Shown in pieces: positions 1-11,956 of a DNA stretch of 64,000 nucleotides. The notes below the pieces were generated by a model, which had not been told where the DNA came from, searched no databases, and saw only the letters and a list, made by a program, of their open reading frames with translations. The stretch spans positions 8,056,001-8,120,000 of the forward strand of contig CM060990.1 of assembly GCA_030765065.1 (NCBI GenBank). Direction: 5' to 3'. Every line of letters begins with the position of its first letter. Position 1 is the stretch's first letter. The position numbers and the translations under genes were made by a program. The stretch comes from Deroplatys truncata. Taxonomy: Eukaryota > Arthropoda > Insecta > Mantodea > Mantidae.

Positions 1-994
1 TTCATCATGTATCTTGTTTAGTGATGAGGCAACATTTATTAATCATGGCCAGGTAAACCGAAGATACATGCACTATTCGTCTGTTGACAGCCTCCGTTGG
101 CTTCGTCAGGTGGAACGTCAGCGTCCATGGAATTTAAACGTGTGGTATGGGGTAGTGACCCATCAGCTCATAGGCCCTTTGTTCATAGAAGCAACAATGA
201 ACTCGCACAAGTATCGTAGCCTCCTGACAGACCATCTGCCACAGATGCTAGAAGGCGTTCCTTTGCAGACTAGGAGGAACCTGTGGTACCAACAAGATGG
301 CTGTCCAGCCCATAGTGCACGAGATACTACAGCTTGTCTTAACGGATTGTGTCCAAATCGTTGGATTGGAGGAAGGGGACCTGTACCTTGGCCGGGGTGG
401 ATCTGACCCCTTTAGACTTCTTTCTGTGGGGAAGGCTGAAAGACACCGTTCACATGGATGGACCAACTACCGCAAACGATAAGAAACGATGTATTACTGC
501 TGCCTGCTCTAAAATTTCCGCTGAAATGCTAGAACGTGTGCAGCAGTCTTTCCATAGCAAACTGGAAGCGTGTATTGAAGCTGCAAGTGGTAATTTTGAA
601 CACAACCTTTGAAGGGCTATGTTCTCTTTGCTTGTAAAAATCCACAGAAGTATTGTAATTTCCTTTTGTTTTTGTTTAGTTTGTGCAGGTTGTACAAGTG
701 TCGGTGCGTAAAAGTTTCAAAATAAGATTTCTTGTAAACCACTTGCACTAGAATCTTGCAACAAACGCCACTGACATTCTAATTTACCTTACCTTTATTC
801 TCTTGATGTAACTAGGCATTCTTCCATTTAAAAATTGTATTTTTGCTCAAAACACACACTTTCTCAGTATTATTATAATCTGTTTATAGGCTAAATGTAC
901 GAGCCCCTGACTGCCAATCAATGCTGTGAAAACTGCACATCAATAGCACTTTTCATTTCCGAAATATTTGCAAGTTTTAGTTACTCACCCTGTA
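1..994 (+). mobile_element. mariner/Tc1-superfamily element with long terminal inverted repeat, 5' part outside window
   Basis: The coding part (to about 612) is followed by a non-coding end that finishes in CACCCTGTATATA near 983-996, which reads TATACAGGGTG on the other strand, a terminus plus TA target typical of this superfamily. The stretch 690-993 is repeated in inverted orientation at 9957-10256 and again, partly, in direct orientation at 11539-11764, so it is the right terminal inverted repeat of a family whose fuller copy lies at 9957-11764. The left end lies before the window. Confidence 0.85.
2..612 (+). pseudogene. mariner/Tc1-superfamily transposase, C-terminal two thirds
   Basis: This is the catalytic part of a DDE transposase of the insect type that has an N-terminal helix-turn-helix. 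The reading frame is already open at the window edge. The first catalytic Asp sits in FSDEATF (about 20-40), the second in QQDGCPAH (about 290-313) and the third in DLTPLDFFLWG (about 400-432), giving a DDD-like pattern. The first two lie in one frame. After RWIGGRGPVPWPG the frame is lost near 390-398 and resumes in another frame up to the stop at 610-612. The second copy at 10349-11401 keeps the sequence between second and third Asp in better order, which shows that this copy carries a small deletion. An enzyme of this kind would cut and paste its own element; this copy cannot make a full protein. Confidence 0.85.
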
Positions 995-1863
995 TATACA
1001 TTGCATTTTAGTTTCTAAAATGTATTTGGCTTGCACTTAAAAAGGTAAAGTCTGAAATGGAAACATTTGGTTCTTTTCCGGTCTTTCACTCCAACTCATA
1101 CGAGCGAATTAAACGTTTTGCTCCATTTTCACGAAATAATATTTTTGAAACTTGATACCAGAGAGAAACTATATAGAATTCATGTAATGGTGTGAAGGTG
1201 TCGTGGCCACGTTCAGAAACTCGGCACGTTTTTGCCTTGAAGCAGCCATGGCTTTACGCTTCAAGAGCGAAATTTTTCATCCCCCAGCAGGAATATTATG
1301 CGTTAGCCAAATGTTTCGTTTTTTCAAAAACGTTTTCAACATCTATGCGTGATTTAAATGGTGACATACATACTCTTGTGTGTATGTGTGCGAAATACCA
1401 CCCTCGGGGTCTGCCGTAGTATTATTAACAGCGAACTATTCTTATTAAAGTAAAAACACATAAAGGCTAAAAAAAGGGTGTTTCATTCTATGCTTTGCGG
1501 AAGATCTAGAATAGAAGCAGGCCTTATAGCAGACTCTAAGGCCAAAGAACTGATGGTCAAGTCTCACAAAATGAGTTCTACTCTGAGCACAAATTTTGCA
1601 TTTCTTAGCGTGGAGGAGTAATGTAAAGTGTAGTAGGAAAAGGTGTGGGTGTTATTCTTCGTCTTTTCAAAAGACGGTTAACGCAGACACTTATTCCGCA
1701 TTTCATGCACTTGAAATATATTTACGAAAGAGTACTAAGAAATATCAGTGTTGACGTGTTGTGTATGTACCACCCCCCAGAAATACTTCGAGAAGCATAA
1801 TAAAATAAATCCTTATACTTTGGACTTTTAATGCAACATATTTATAAATATAGGTATCCAAAA
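995..1863. other. no gene seen
   Basis: AT-rich sequence between a mariner-like element and a SINE. A 75-codon open frame at 1192-1419 has no recognisable motif and I do not call it a gene. Confidence 0.5.
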
Positions 1864-2385
1864 CGAGCGAGGTAGCGTCGCTATAACGTATGCGACTCCC
1901 TCTCGGGAGGTCTCATGTTCGATCTCCGGCGACTGCCCAATCTGACCCATGGGTTTTTCGTGATTTCCCCGGGGTTGGCAGGCAAATTATAGAGTGGTTT
2001 ATTCTCTACCACGTTTTTCTTTCCATAATATCTAATTCATTCCGTTTCATTTTCATTTTTCGGGTACTTCTAAGTTTCGTGGTGTATGGAGGTACCGGGT
2101 AGATGGCGTGGATGCATGCTCAATGGAAATAGTATTCCCCATGAACACCAGAGGGCTGCTTGATTGGTAGGGCGTTCTTCGCCCTCTCTCGGCGGCAGCA
2201 GCAGTGGGACGGGTCTGCGAGTTTGGAAATTTTAGGGACTTCCGCGCGTGTTTGTGGCCTGAAGCCTCCTGTGATTCCTGCATCTCATCCCATCCTCCTG
2301 GGGGGAGCCGCACCGAATCCGTGCAGGTCGCAGCGCGTGAGGTGTCCCGCTCCGTTACCTATACCTACCTAGGTATGTTTCCACG
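1864..2385 (+). mobile_element. tRNA-headed SINE, family A copy 1
   Basis: The head (1864-1940) resembles a tRNA promoter: GGTAGCGTCGCTATAACG in the box A region and TGTTCGATCTCC as box B. The body continues with TAGAGTGGTTTATTCT, then a GC-rich 3' part ending near 2385. A second copy on the minus strand at 43712-44181 shares the head, the CTAGAGTGGTTTATTC-type core, an AGATGGCG motif and the GC-rich tail in the same order, so this is a dispersed family of roughly 480-520 bp. Pol III transcription from the internal promoter and mobilisation by a LINE are inferred from the class. The open frames in this tail (2053-2458, both strands) are shadows. Confidence 0.75.
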
Positions 2386-2989
2386 ATGTAAGAAATCCCA
2401 TCTTGGTGTATTTAAAGGGTCAGTTTTATGTTACTGCAGAGTAGCTACCCTCAGATAACTCTTGTGGTAAACATGTTCTGGGGGTACTCATTTTCAAAAA
2501 AAGTTGAGAAAGTTAGGATCAGCATGGGAAAATAAAATGGGAAAGGCTCAAAATAAGGCGAGGAGTCACACCAAGACAACAAAAGGTTTTGAGAAACATT
2601 GTGAAAGGTGCGGAAAAATATCGTTTTAATATAAGCTAGAAAATATGGCTGTTTCATTGCGGTAAGATTCCATCTTTGACTACAGTTCTTCTATTACATG
2701 CCTGTGTGGACAAACGCACAGAGAAATGATTTTTCTGTGACGCTGGACGCACTAAAAGTAAAAACTGACCTCAGTGATGCATATGAAGCTTCTGTTCAGA
2801 GCCCACGGCCTTCGCCAAGATCAGTTCAAGGTTTGTTTAAATCGTATATTGTCAATTTGTGAACATCAACTTGGAGTATTTCCTTCCAGTGAGGTGAACA
2901 TTTATTTGTGTTTCGTTTATTGATGACGTACAGAGTTGAAGGTAATTTTATTTGTCTCAAGTTTATTCACAAATGAAATTGTAGGTGTC
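2386..2989. other. no gene seen
   Basis: AT-rich DNA without a recognisable coding or repeat signal. Confidence 0.45.
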
Positions 2990-3830
2990 CGAGATTGTTT
3001 CATAGAAAATTCCCAAATTTGCCGATTGCTTCTAAGAGGGGAGTATTAAGATTGGTACAGGAGCTAAAAACCACCGGATGAGTTATAGATACAACTACGA
3101 GAAAACGTTACGATTTAAGGGTAGAGAAATTAGACGTAAACTGTGCCTTCTTTGAAGCTTTTCCAAGAGATTCACATCAAAATCTCGCGTCTCAAAATGT
3201 TCTACTCGTAATGCCATAAAACTTCCTAAATTGAAACCATATAACATTCAGGTTGTACATAGACCAGCACCTACAAATTTTGAAAATTATGAGCTGTTGT
3301 AGATGGTTTCAGCAAACCGTTCATGGCGGATATCTCGATCCTGGTTTAAAGTTCTACATCGACGATACTTGGTTTCACCTTGACGGATATGTTAACGCCT
3401 TACTGGAGTGATCCTTCTGGTGTGCTGTCAATGAACAAATTATGAATTGGACCAATATTTTTTGGCGAAACGATTAAGACCGATATTGGCCCAATGTTTT
3501 GCCGAATTGACAGAAGAAGAACGTAATCACGCGTATTTTATGCAAGATAACTCCACTGCACATACGGAGAAGTTCAGTATTTCACTGTCGAATAATGGGT
3601 AAAGATGTGCGGCCTCCTAGATCCCTTGACATTAATTTTTGGCTTTTTTATCTTTGGGGAATCCTGAAAGAAATTAATCCCCAGGTTGGTGCTGATGACC
3701 ACGGTAGTCCTACGCCACTCAAACAGCTATTAACGGTTAACATTTCGAGAGGATGTCGTAATGTACGCATCACAATACAGACGAAAACTTTGCGAGCAGC
3801 GAACTTCCCGTCATTATAGCGAAATACTCT
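2990..3830 (+). pseudogene. degenerate mariner-like transposase, second lineage
   Basis: Pieces of a DDE transposase can be read in order in three frames. The first Asp lies in FYIDDTWFHLDG-like sequence (about 3351-3384), the second in YFMQDNSTAHTEKF (about 3534-3575) and the third in LDINFWLFYLWGILKE (about 3623-3670). Between them are at least two frameshifts and several stops. The N-terminal part before 3350 is barely readable. The catalytic signature and the W-G-L-K-E motif after the third Asp match the same superfamily as the transposase at 2-612, but the sequence is far too different to be the same element. No terminal inverted repeats were found by eye. It is an old, dead copy. Confidence 0.7.
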
Positions 3831-4761
3831 AGTACCAAAGTGACAAAAATATTGTATTTTTTTATAAAACTGTTTTTAAAAGAAACGGTATCTTCAGCAT
3901 GTTTAGAATACACCCAGTAAATATTACGTTTAAATTGGGAAAATTAGCGTAATCCAAACTGATAAATGAAGAGCGTTCCCAAGCTTTAAATGCTTTTTCC
4001 CCATATAACCATTTTTTTCTTTGAGATATACTTTTTCGCAGTAAATATTGATCGTGCCTCTAGAACCGTGAGCAAGCTCTGGCTCTCTGGAGAGGCCCTT
4101 CGCGTTAGTCGGCTCTCTTCATAAATGAACGAAACGGATATATGAAATTGTGTTTATTTCACTTAATAGTTATGCGTTGTGAAAAAACACTCAATTTCAT
4201 AATATTTACGGAACATAATTGAAATGTATTCCTGCTTTAAAATGGTCAACCGAGAAACTATTTTGAATACTTGACCACTAATACGTTTATTCAACTTTAA
4301 GTGTAATGATTGACGAATAGATTTCGCTAATAAAACGCTGGAAATTTTTTCACTTTTAATAGGCGTCCTTGGTTCAGCATTACTATTACCTACGAAGGGA
4401 ATACATTTATCGCGCCACATGCCGAACAATTCTGTTACGAAACAGGTGTACTTTGAACAAACATTCCCCAGCTGACCAGTACACTTTTATAGACAATTCC
4501 AAAGATATGTAAGAAGTAGGGTTTGCTTGTTTCGTCAAGACCACCGAGTGGTGTACTACATTCCGTTTCAAGCTGTCGGCCATATTGAATACTCGTGTTT
4601 ACATTAATTTATCGTATAGGAGCCACCGTAATGCCACATTTAGTTTGTTTATGTAAGCCAAGTGGTGCTTCCCATTTGAACACTCATTCACGTATTTTGA
4701 GATAATGCAGATTGAATGAAACGGTTTCAAAGTTCATTATGGCTATAACTTTAACAAAAAC
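3831..4761. other. no gene seen
   Basis: AT-rich DNA. An 88-codon minus-strand open frame at 4163-4429 has no recognisable motif. Confidence 0.45.
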
Positions 4762-4960
4762 GGGCGCCAGGGTAGCGCAGTGGTTTCGCTTCCGGCTCTC
4801 GTACTGAGGGTTCGGGGTTCGATTCTCGGCTCTGGGCTAGCGATTTTAAGTTGACTATCCACGCCTTCCCTTCTGACTTGCACATGCAAAGTATCCCCAA
4901 GGCCCAATGTGGTTGGGAGTCCACAATAAAAGCTGTAGGTCCTCTCATTCTACCGCCATC
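4762..4960 (+). mobile_element. tRNA-headed SINE, family B
   Basis: The head has a good box A (GGTAGCGCAGTGG) and box B (GGGGTTCGATTCTCGG) at tRNA spacing (4771-4830), followed by a non-tRNA body of about 120 bp that ends near a CTCTCATTCTACC stretch. A tRNA-derived SINE is the simplest reading. The body is not shared with the other SINE families in the window. Confidence 0.75.
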
Positions 4961-5639
4961 CTAATCATCACCGTACAGATTCCGCTCGCTGAAAAATGGG
5001 TCCAGTCATCGCTTGTTGGAATGAGATATAACCCCCAAAAATCATAGTCCATATGGGGAGCATTAGAAACGTTGACGACTTTAACAAAATCCACTGAATG
5101 TTTAAAACTACAGTGTAAACTGTAATATAGAAAAAATCCAAAGTGTAAACAGACGTTGAAATAAGCCTGCAACTAAGTAAAACATTCACGCTCATAGGAA
5201 TTAACCAACTTTGTTAAAACTATTCCAATCCAGATGTGTAGGAGCAACGTTTTTGCTTTTAATAGCCATTTTTGTTTTAACCACATAATGAGGCTCACAT
5301 TAGAGCAATTGACAGAGTAGACACTGTTACTCATCTTATTCTCTTATTAGGAAGCAATACTGTGACGAAAACAATATTGAGGTTCATGAGACCTTTATCA
5401 CCAATGGCGTTTAATACGATTTAAAAATCATACACGAAATAACTTAGGAGACAATTAGTACAAAAGGCACTGAACAGTTCTGGATAATACATACGTGATT
5501 TTATAGTAATAAAAGTTAAATTGTTTTTAATTTTAATTGATTTGTGTATTGACAAGGCGGTTATAGTTTAGACAATAATAATAAAAATAATAATGATAAC
5601 AATAATAATAATATAATTTCTCGTTGTGTTTGCTTCCTA
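4961..5639. other. no gene; ATA/ATAA microsatellite at 5573-5613
   Basis: AT-rich DNA. An impure trinucleotide run of the form (AAT)n lies at 5573-5613, just before the LINE fragment. Nothing else is recognised. Confidence 0.5.
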
Positions 5640-6306
5640 AAGTTTCTCACATCCCTAAGGTCACCCGCCCATGTTTTGGGAATCACCGTGTAGGACTATA
5701 CAGTGTGCAATTGAGTGAGAAGAGTACTCCAAGATGTTGCAGGAATTTAGGATCAACAAAATATTGACATCCTTTCTACGTGAATTCCGTCTCATTGTGG
5801 CATCTAAGGAAATGAAAAAGCACATAGAATAGCCAAAGAAGCAACTCAAATGACAGAAATTACAAAACATGCAGTACCTTATGGTGACGTCATAAAGTAA
5901 TTTTCCAGGCAGCTTAGAGAAAAATGGAAGCAATATGGAGCCAAAAACTACCAGAAAAGTTCCTCGTTATATCACAAGTCCTTGTCACACACGATCTCTA
6001 ATGAGGAAAGAACATGTAATTATCACAAGACTACGAATTGGACATACTCGACTAGCCCACTCATACATCTTCACAGGTCTCACTGTAAAGTCTGCAGATG
6101 GTATATGCAGAAGGACAGTTGTATGGTACAACAGTAAATACTCCATCAAAATCCAAGCAAATTCCGCTCTTCCTCAGAAGCATATAACTAGATGTGAAAC
6201 TCTAATGCACTTGTTAACAGATCTGTGTTTAATTCTGTGTAAGTTAGAGCTATGTTTGCAGTATAATAATTTGAATAGTTTTAAATATTGTACAGTTGCG
6301 ATATGA
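5640..6306 (+). pseudogene. non-LTR retrotransposon ORF2 fragment: RNase H domain and C-terminus
   Basis: The stretch 5780-5850 reads IPSHCGI, a stop, then GNEKAHRIAKEA, which is the end of a LINE RNase H domain; the Asp normally expected after GNEKA is His here. After one or two frame changes the frame at 5935 onward carries RKEHVIITRLRIGHTRL followed by AHSYIF (about 6007-6070), the sequence that usually follows RNase H in Jockey/R1-like LINE ORF2 proteins and precedes a Cys-rich tail. The reverse transcriptase and endonuclease are absent, as expected for a 5'-truncated LINE insertion. Three frames are involved and several stops occur, so the copy is dead. The LINE 3' end is not defined; A/T-rich sequence follows from about 6310. 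Confidence 0.7.
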
Positions 6307-7924
6307 CCAAACTGTCAAAGCGAATTTAAGTAAATAGTAAAATAAAGTTAGAAGTCTTAATTTAAAGTAAGTTTTCTCTTTTTGTGAAACTCTGTCAAGC
6401 TCAGTAAACAAAGTTGGGCCTTTTGCTACGTAGCAAACATACATGGGAATAGCGGTTTATTATTAAACATTTTAGAAGATATTTATTTCGGGTTGTATTT
6501 ATTAATACGCGGGTATATTACGTTATGTCGTGACTTCAACGATATAATCTGGTATAGTCGTTGTACCATTACAGATAATTTGTCACGAAAACAAAGTAAA
6601 ACGGCAGAATGCAAGCTCAGATGTTTTGCGTGTTAGTGCGCACCAACTGAAACTGCATCAAGCAAAATATAACTCAATGTGCATTCGGACGATAGTTGCT
6701 CGCGCAGTAAAGGGTGCTGATGCAGAAAATGATGCTGCGTTGAGCCATTTTGGTACACGCGGAATTCACATAATTTAATGTTGGCAAATAACTGAACTCC
6801 CGCACGGCAGCAATGTTGCGTGTGAGGTTGATAAAATACGAGTTGCACGGGGAAAGTCGCCCAAACGTGAATAAACGATTAATGAAAGAAGAGTGGCTGA
6901 ATGATAGTTAATGGTTATGGTAGAAACAAACCCATGGCATCAGTGGCACTCGTCAGACTAATGATTATTATTGACACGTCCTCATTTAAGGCGCTATGTT
7001 TGCTGCAGTTCATTAGACGAGGCAAGTTCTACGATTTCAGAGCTTCGTGTTCAGGTTACGCGAGAATTCCTTCCACAAAGTAGTTCATTTTCAATAGCAA
7101 ACCACTCGCTAAATTACTGCACAAGCTGATATTAAAAGTATAACCGACGAACAATTCCAGAACATTGCACAGAGGTAGCTAATGTCACGTCAGCATGGGA
7201 TATCACTGTCGCCTCAAATGTTGTGTGGTACATTTTGTCACCAGGAACTCAACGTTCCCATTTTAACATACAAGGCAAAATGGCTGGTGCTGATGGACAC
7301 GTTCAGAAGCGTAAGGTTTAATTTATGCATGGTGCTCATCTGGAAGTGGGTGAAAGGAAAATTTAAGCAGTGAAGGACTCCCTACTTCCCAGTTTGCTTA
7401 CTAAGAGTCAGTATAGTCAAACTGAGCGTTGTTACTAGTGTTGTGATAATACTTTTCCAGAGAAAAGAACAGCGGAATTGAAGTATTCAAACAGCTTAAG
7501 TAAATATTGTATCAAATGAGCTAATTTAGTTTGGTAACAACCCAGTTACTCTAAGATTGCTATTGCTCCTATGATCAGATATATGGGTGATAGTGTATGA
7601 AAAGTACCGAGTTGTAAAGATTTTCACATCCCCCCTCCCGGTGTAATTCTCTTCGTAATTCTGTGAGGGATGAAGCGAGATTTATTGCATAGACTTTGGA
7701 AAAGAAACACAAAACCTTCGTTTCAACGCTCGCCGGCCTAACGGCAATTTTCCTGGCATGGGAGGTACGCCGTTTGCCAGCGGAGTTGGACATTCATAGC
7801 CCCTTAAATTCCAGCGCATACAACCTTGCGCAAGTTGTAACTACAGTAACCACATAGCTTTGTCATAGAATATTTTGGAAATTATGTCCTTGTAACGATG
7901 CACATCCCTCACACTTTTAGAAAA
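6307..7924. other. no gene seen
   Basis: AT-rich DNA. Short open frames (for example 6633-6848 minus and 7575-7793 minus) show no family motif. The first part may include the 3' untranslated end of the LINE fragment before it. Confidence 0.45.
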
Positions 7925-8110
7925 AAAATTAATTGAGGCATTAATTCTTCATGGCTATATAAGTGCAACCATGCTTCGTCCTTAACAATATTTAAACGTG
8001 GGTCAGTGGAGTGATGATTAACATTATCCAATACCCAATTCTAGAATTTAGTTTTACTCACATTAGTCGCGTGGTTTCAACTCCTGAACCAGTTATCTAA
8101 TACGGTTTTA
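7925..8110 (-). pseudogene. mariner-like transposase scrap around the first catalytic Asp
   Basis: On the minus strand the segment near 8060-7930 reads NWVLDNVNHHSTDPRLNIV followed by KDEAWLHLYSHEELMPQL. This spacing and the DEAW.HL core resemble the region that ends in the first catalytic Asp of insect mariner-like transposases. The flanks are not readable, the second and third Asp regions are not found, and stops surround it. It could be a chance match, but the order of several conserved positions argues for a real relic. Confidence 0.45.
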
Positions 8111-9617
8111 ATTTTAAAAGTTTAGTGGCATCCAAAGCCGACGTTTGCGGAGTCCTTCATTCCTGTGCATTCCTCTTTCAGATATTTCTATGGACTTCGT
8201 TCCAGCTCTTCTGCATTACTATCTTATTTTACCCTATAAGAACACGGCGATTTACTTTCGGTTTCTAATAAGAAATGGATGCCATCTCCCTTAATCCATC
8301 TACACGATTGTCAATCTTTTCTCTGTGATGCGTAAGAACAGCAGGTATTCTGTCTATAATTCGCTCTTACTTCTATACGAGAGTATGTTATCAATAGGAA
8401 TCATACATGAAGATTCTGTGCTTTAAAGTATACGGATATTTTGGCCTTATAATAGCATTAACACAATGTAATACTGAAACTTGTGGTCTAACAAACGTAT
8501 CAAGCACGGTACAGCACAGACTTCGCGTCGACTGATTATCCGGCACACGGGTGGGAACGGAACCGGTTAGAAACAGCGCAGTGCAGGGCTAGCAATAGGT
8601 CCAAGCAAAGGTTCTGTATAAAAAGGTTGCAGTGATGAGCAGCTTCTAAAAGCTTTACGATTCATAATTAATGTAATTTTTTGTACAGCTCAGCGTTTAG
8701 CACTTCATATGGAGACCCGCTTCTGATTTTTAAATGAGCATCGTGTCGTGTATAGCAGAAAAGGATTTTCCCCCTTCTCAAATGATAAAATTGTATCTTA
8801 TAAAGATATATAAAGGTTTACAAACCTTTTGTGTGGAAAGTGATTAACTTTTGAATATTATCAGTTTTAACATAATGCTTCGCACGTTGATTTTTCAACC
8901 TGGCACAACGACAAACCTCGATGCAGCTTTCACGGAAGAATAAGAATAAGAATATAAACATATGATGATGATGATGGAAGTAGTGTGGTTTACAGGACTT
9001 AAAGCATTTATACGACTTATTTGTTATTCCTGAATCTTCATTTAGTATACAAAGGGTTACCAACAGTTATTTTTTATGTTACGTCAATTGATGCTTTAGT
9101 GGTACTCGAAGAAAACCACATTTTACGGAAGCAATATTTAGGATTTTTATCGATCACTAGAATTCTGAATTATACCGCAAAGAGTTGTCTAAACCAAGGA
9201 TCTAGTTCTCCTTGCAGGGTTAACATCTCTGTACCAGCAGGTATTAGGGCATTTTTATTTCACTTTTTAAATTAAAACCTAGCCGTCCTTGGTACAATTT
9301 AATTAGCCCCTCTGTTGAAGTGGATGTCAAAATTCGATAAAAAAAAAGCGAACGATGTTTTCACAGCTTTCCATCTGTTGCGGAGGTACATTGTGTTCAG
9401 CAGCTCTTTCATTTCGCCAACGTGTCGTCCTTCTGATACTAGTTTAAAACTTCGCAGAAAGTTGGGGGCAGCACTTGGGCTTAAAGTGCATGTAGTATTC
9501 AAGGAAGTGCACTAACCATATGTTCTTCTGTAACATTATTATCCGTTTGTATAGCATTTCTGCAATTTTTAACATAGAACCAAATGCTTGTGCCTACTTG
9601 CTAGCAGTCATACATAT
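8111..9617. other. no gene seen
   Basis: AT-rich DNA with short unrecognised open frames on both strands (8818-9063 minus, 9021-9275 plus, 9299-9515 both). Confidence 0.45.
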
Positions 9618-9956
9618 TGTAAGAAATAAGATCACCAGTTACTGCGAAACACATTATTTATTACTTAGGCACTCAGCGTAGCACAAACGTTACACTTGAG
9701 TCACTTTTGGCAGAAACTCGAATCACAACTCATAACTGAAATGCTGGGTCACAGCTCACAGCTCAACTTCACTGGAACTGACTGAACTGATGCGGGCAAC
9801 ATCAGCTTCCCTTATGTAGGCTTCGCATACAAAGCGGGATGATCTGGAACAGGTAAGTGGCACACAATGCCTATTGGTCCGAGAGGCACCTACGATCATA
9901 CTGTGCCCTCCTCAGGGCCGGTCGTCCAAGTGCTATCATAGTGGGCGAGACAATAT
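9618..9956 (-). repeat. 3' LTR of gypsy element A
   Basis: This stretch repeats, in the same orientation, 13810-14200: shared blocks include TAGGCACTCAGCGT, CACTTTTGGCA, CAACTCATA, ATACAAAGC and GAACAGGTAAGTGGC. Its low edge is TGTAAGAAATAAG (ACA end on the minus strand). Its high edge is cut by the inserted mariner-like element, whose TATACAGG end begins at about 9956. Confidence 0.7.
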
Positions 9957-10256
9957 ACAGGCTGAGTCACCTAAAACTTGCAGCGTAAATGTTTCGGAAA
10001 TGGAAAGTGCTATTGGTATGGAATTTTCAAAGCATTGATTGGTAGTCAGGGGCTCGTACATTTAACCTATAAACAGGTTTTAATAATACTGAGAAGGTGT
10101 ATTTTTTGAGCAAATATACAACTTTTAAAGGGAACAATGCCTAGTTACATCAGTAGAATAAAGGTAGGGTAAATAAGAATGTCAGTGGCGTTTGTTTCAC
10201 GATTCTAGTGCAAAAGGTTTACGAGAAATCTTATTTTGAAACTTTTACGCACCGAC
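9957..10256. repeat. left terminal inverted repeat of the mariner-like element
   Basis: Reverse complement matches 690-993 of the window and, over about 225 bp, 11539-11764. Shared blocks are easy to see, for example CAGGGGCTCGTACATTTA here and TAAATGTACGAACCCCTG in the right arm. Confidence 0.8.
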
Positions 10257-10348
10257 ACTTGTACAACTTGTGGTAGCACAATCTAAAGAAAACAAAAGGG
10301 AATTAAAACACTTCTGTGGATTCTAACAAGTAAAGAGAACATAGCCCT

Positions 10349-11401
10349 TCAAAGGTTGTGTTCAAAATGACCAACGGCATCTGCAATACACGCTTCTAGT
10401 CTGCTATGGAAAGACTGCTGCACACGTCCTAGCATTTCAGCGGAAATTTCAGAGCAGGCAGCAGTAATACGTCATTTCATATCGTCTGGTGCAGTTGATA
10501 CATCCTTGTAAAAAGTGTCTTTCAGCCTTCTCCACACAAAAAGTCTAAAGGGGTCAGATCCGGTGAACGGGTCGGCAAAGATACAGGTCCCCTTCGCCCA
10601 ATCCAACGATTTGGAAACAATCTGTTGAGTCAAGCTGTAGTACTTCATGCACTATGGGCTGGACAGCCATCATGTTGGTACCACTGGTTCCTCCTAGTTT
10701 GCAAAGGAACGTCTAGCATCTGTGGCATATGGTTTGTCAGGAGGCTCCGATACCTGTGCCAGTTCATTTTTGCTTCTCTGAACTAAGGACCTATGAGCTG
10801 ATGGTTCACTATCCCTCACCACACGTTTAAACTCCATGGACGCTGACGTTCCACCTGACGAAGCCAACGGTGATTGTCAGCAGACGAATAGTGCATGTTT
10901 CTGCGGTTTACCTGGCCATGATTAATAAATGTTGCCTTATCACTAAACAAGATACATGATGAATCTGGGGTATCATGTCTTAATGCCCATGTACAAGAGT
11001 TAACACGATTCTCAAAATCGGTTCCATGCAGCGCTTGATGGAGAGAGATGTAATAGAGATGGAACCTATGTCAAAGGAGAATGCGCAGTACACTTGCCTG
11101 TCTTATGCCACTTCCTCGTGGGATTGTGCGGGAACTTATTTGCGGATCTACTGAAACGGCAGCCAAAACATTACAAACTTTCTGCCTCTTCTCCAGTCAC
11201 TTGTTTGTTTCTGTTACGTTTTCTAGGTGTTACAGTACCACTTTCACGTAATTGGTTGAAGAGGTTGATAAATAATTGCCGAGATGGTTGACGTCTAATG
11301 GGATACGTTTCCGCATACACCGTACAGGAACGAACTGCATTCTTCCTACACTCTCCATACACCATGAGTATGTTGGCTTTTTCTGCATTAGTAAACCCCA
11401 T
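10349..11401 (-). pseudogene. mariner/Tc1-superfamily transposase, near full length
   Basis: The start ATG at 11401 opens MGFTNAEKANILMVYGECR, the N-terminal DNA-binding helix-turn-helix of this insect transposase group, continuing in frame through a QPSRQLFINLFNQLRESG segment to about 11171. The catalytic part is then broken by frameshifts and stops. The first Asp region reads FSDKATF (near 10950; the copy at 2-612 has Glu where this has Lys), the second YQHDGCPAH (near 10675), and the third RSPDLTPLDF (near 10560). The stop is at 10351-10349. The length, about 350 codons, suits the family. Copy 1 lies in opposite orientation, and the two align over their whole shared length including the inverted repeats. 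Confidence 0.85.
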
Positions 11402-11538
11402 CTTCCACTCATACTTACTGCTTGAACTGTCACAAACGAACTGACGAGAAAGTCGCAGTGCAATCAATGAACAGAAAACGCAATGAAAACTAACATCGTA
11501 CCTAGCAACTAAGCAGATTGAATGGGACAAACAATTGT

Positions 11539-11764
11539 TGGGGTGGAAACTTTTCAAAATACCATTTCTCGTAAACCACTTGCACTAGAATTTTGCAGCA
11601 AAGACCATTGACATTCTAATTTACCCTACCTTTATTCTGTTGATGTGACTAGGCATTGTTCCATTTAAAAATTGTATATTTGCTCAAAAATACACCTTCT
11701 CAGGATTATTAAAATGTGTTTATAGGCTAAATGTACGAACCCCTGATTACCAATTAATGCTGTG
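11539..11764. repeat. right terminal inverted repeat of the mariner-like element, outer end missing
   Basis: Inverted match to the inner 225 bp of the left arm. The outer segment that ends TTACTCACCCTGTATA in copy 1 is absent; at 11765 the sequence passes directly into the integrase end of gypsy element A. Confidence 0.8.
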
Positions 11765-11950
11765 ATTCAGTCTGTAGAGTACCACCAGCATCTTCCCTCG
11801 GGACAGCCTCTGGATGCGGTAGGCTACATCGCTGAACCTCTTCAGCATGCGCTACGGTCCTTGTCGCGATTATTGAAGCTTGAGACAACGTCCCTTGGTC
11901 CGAGTGGGGCAATACAGCCCGCTAGAAGTCCTGTCTGTTAGCTGGGCGGT
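11765..11950 (-). pseudogene. gypsy A integrase extreme C-terminus
   Basis: On the minus strand 11850-11765 reads KRFSDVAYRIQRLSRGKM followed by LVVLYRLNH. This has the shape of the chromodomain-like/SH3 end of gypsy integrases (V-Y-R-I-Q-R, then a K, then VV, then the D/Y-R-L stretch) that occurs just before the pol stop. No integrase core lies upstream: the protease is the next recognisable piece, so an internal deletion joins them. The frame is open only over about 30 codons. Confidence 0.6.
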
Positions 11951-11956
11951 CGCACA

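Larger units (their letters stand above)
9957..11764 (-). mobile_element. mariner-like element with about 300-bp terminal inverted repeats, copy 2
   Basis: The left arm (9957-10256) begins CAGGCTGAGTCAC after TATA, and an inverted copy of its inner three quarters forms the right arm (11539-11764). The right arm stops at GCTGTG, about 60 bp short of the terminus seen in copy 1 (near 994), so the extreme right end has been lost together with neighbouring DNA. Between the arms is a single minus-strand transposase. The element lies inside gypsy element A, so it is younger than that element. Confidence 0.8.
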
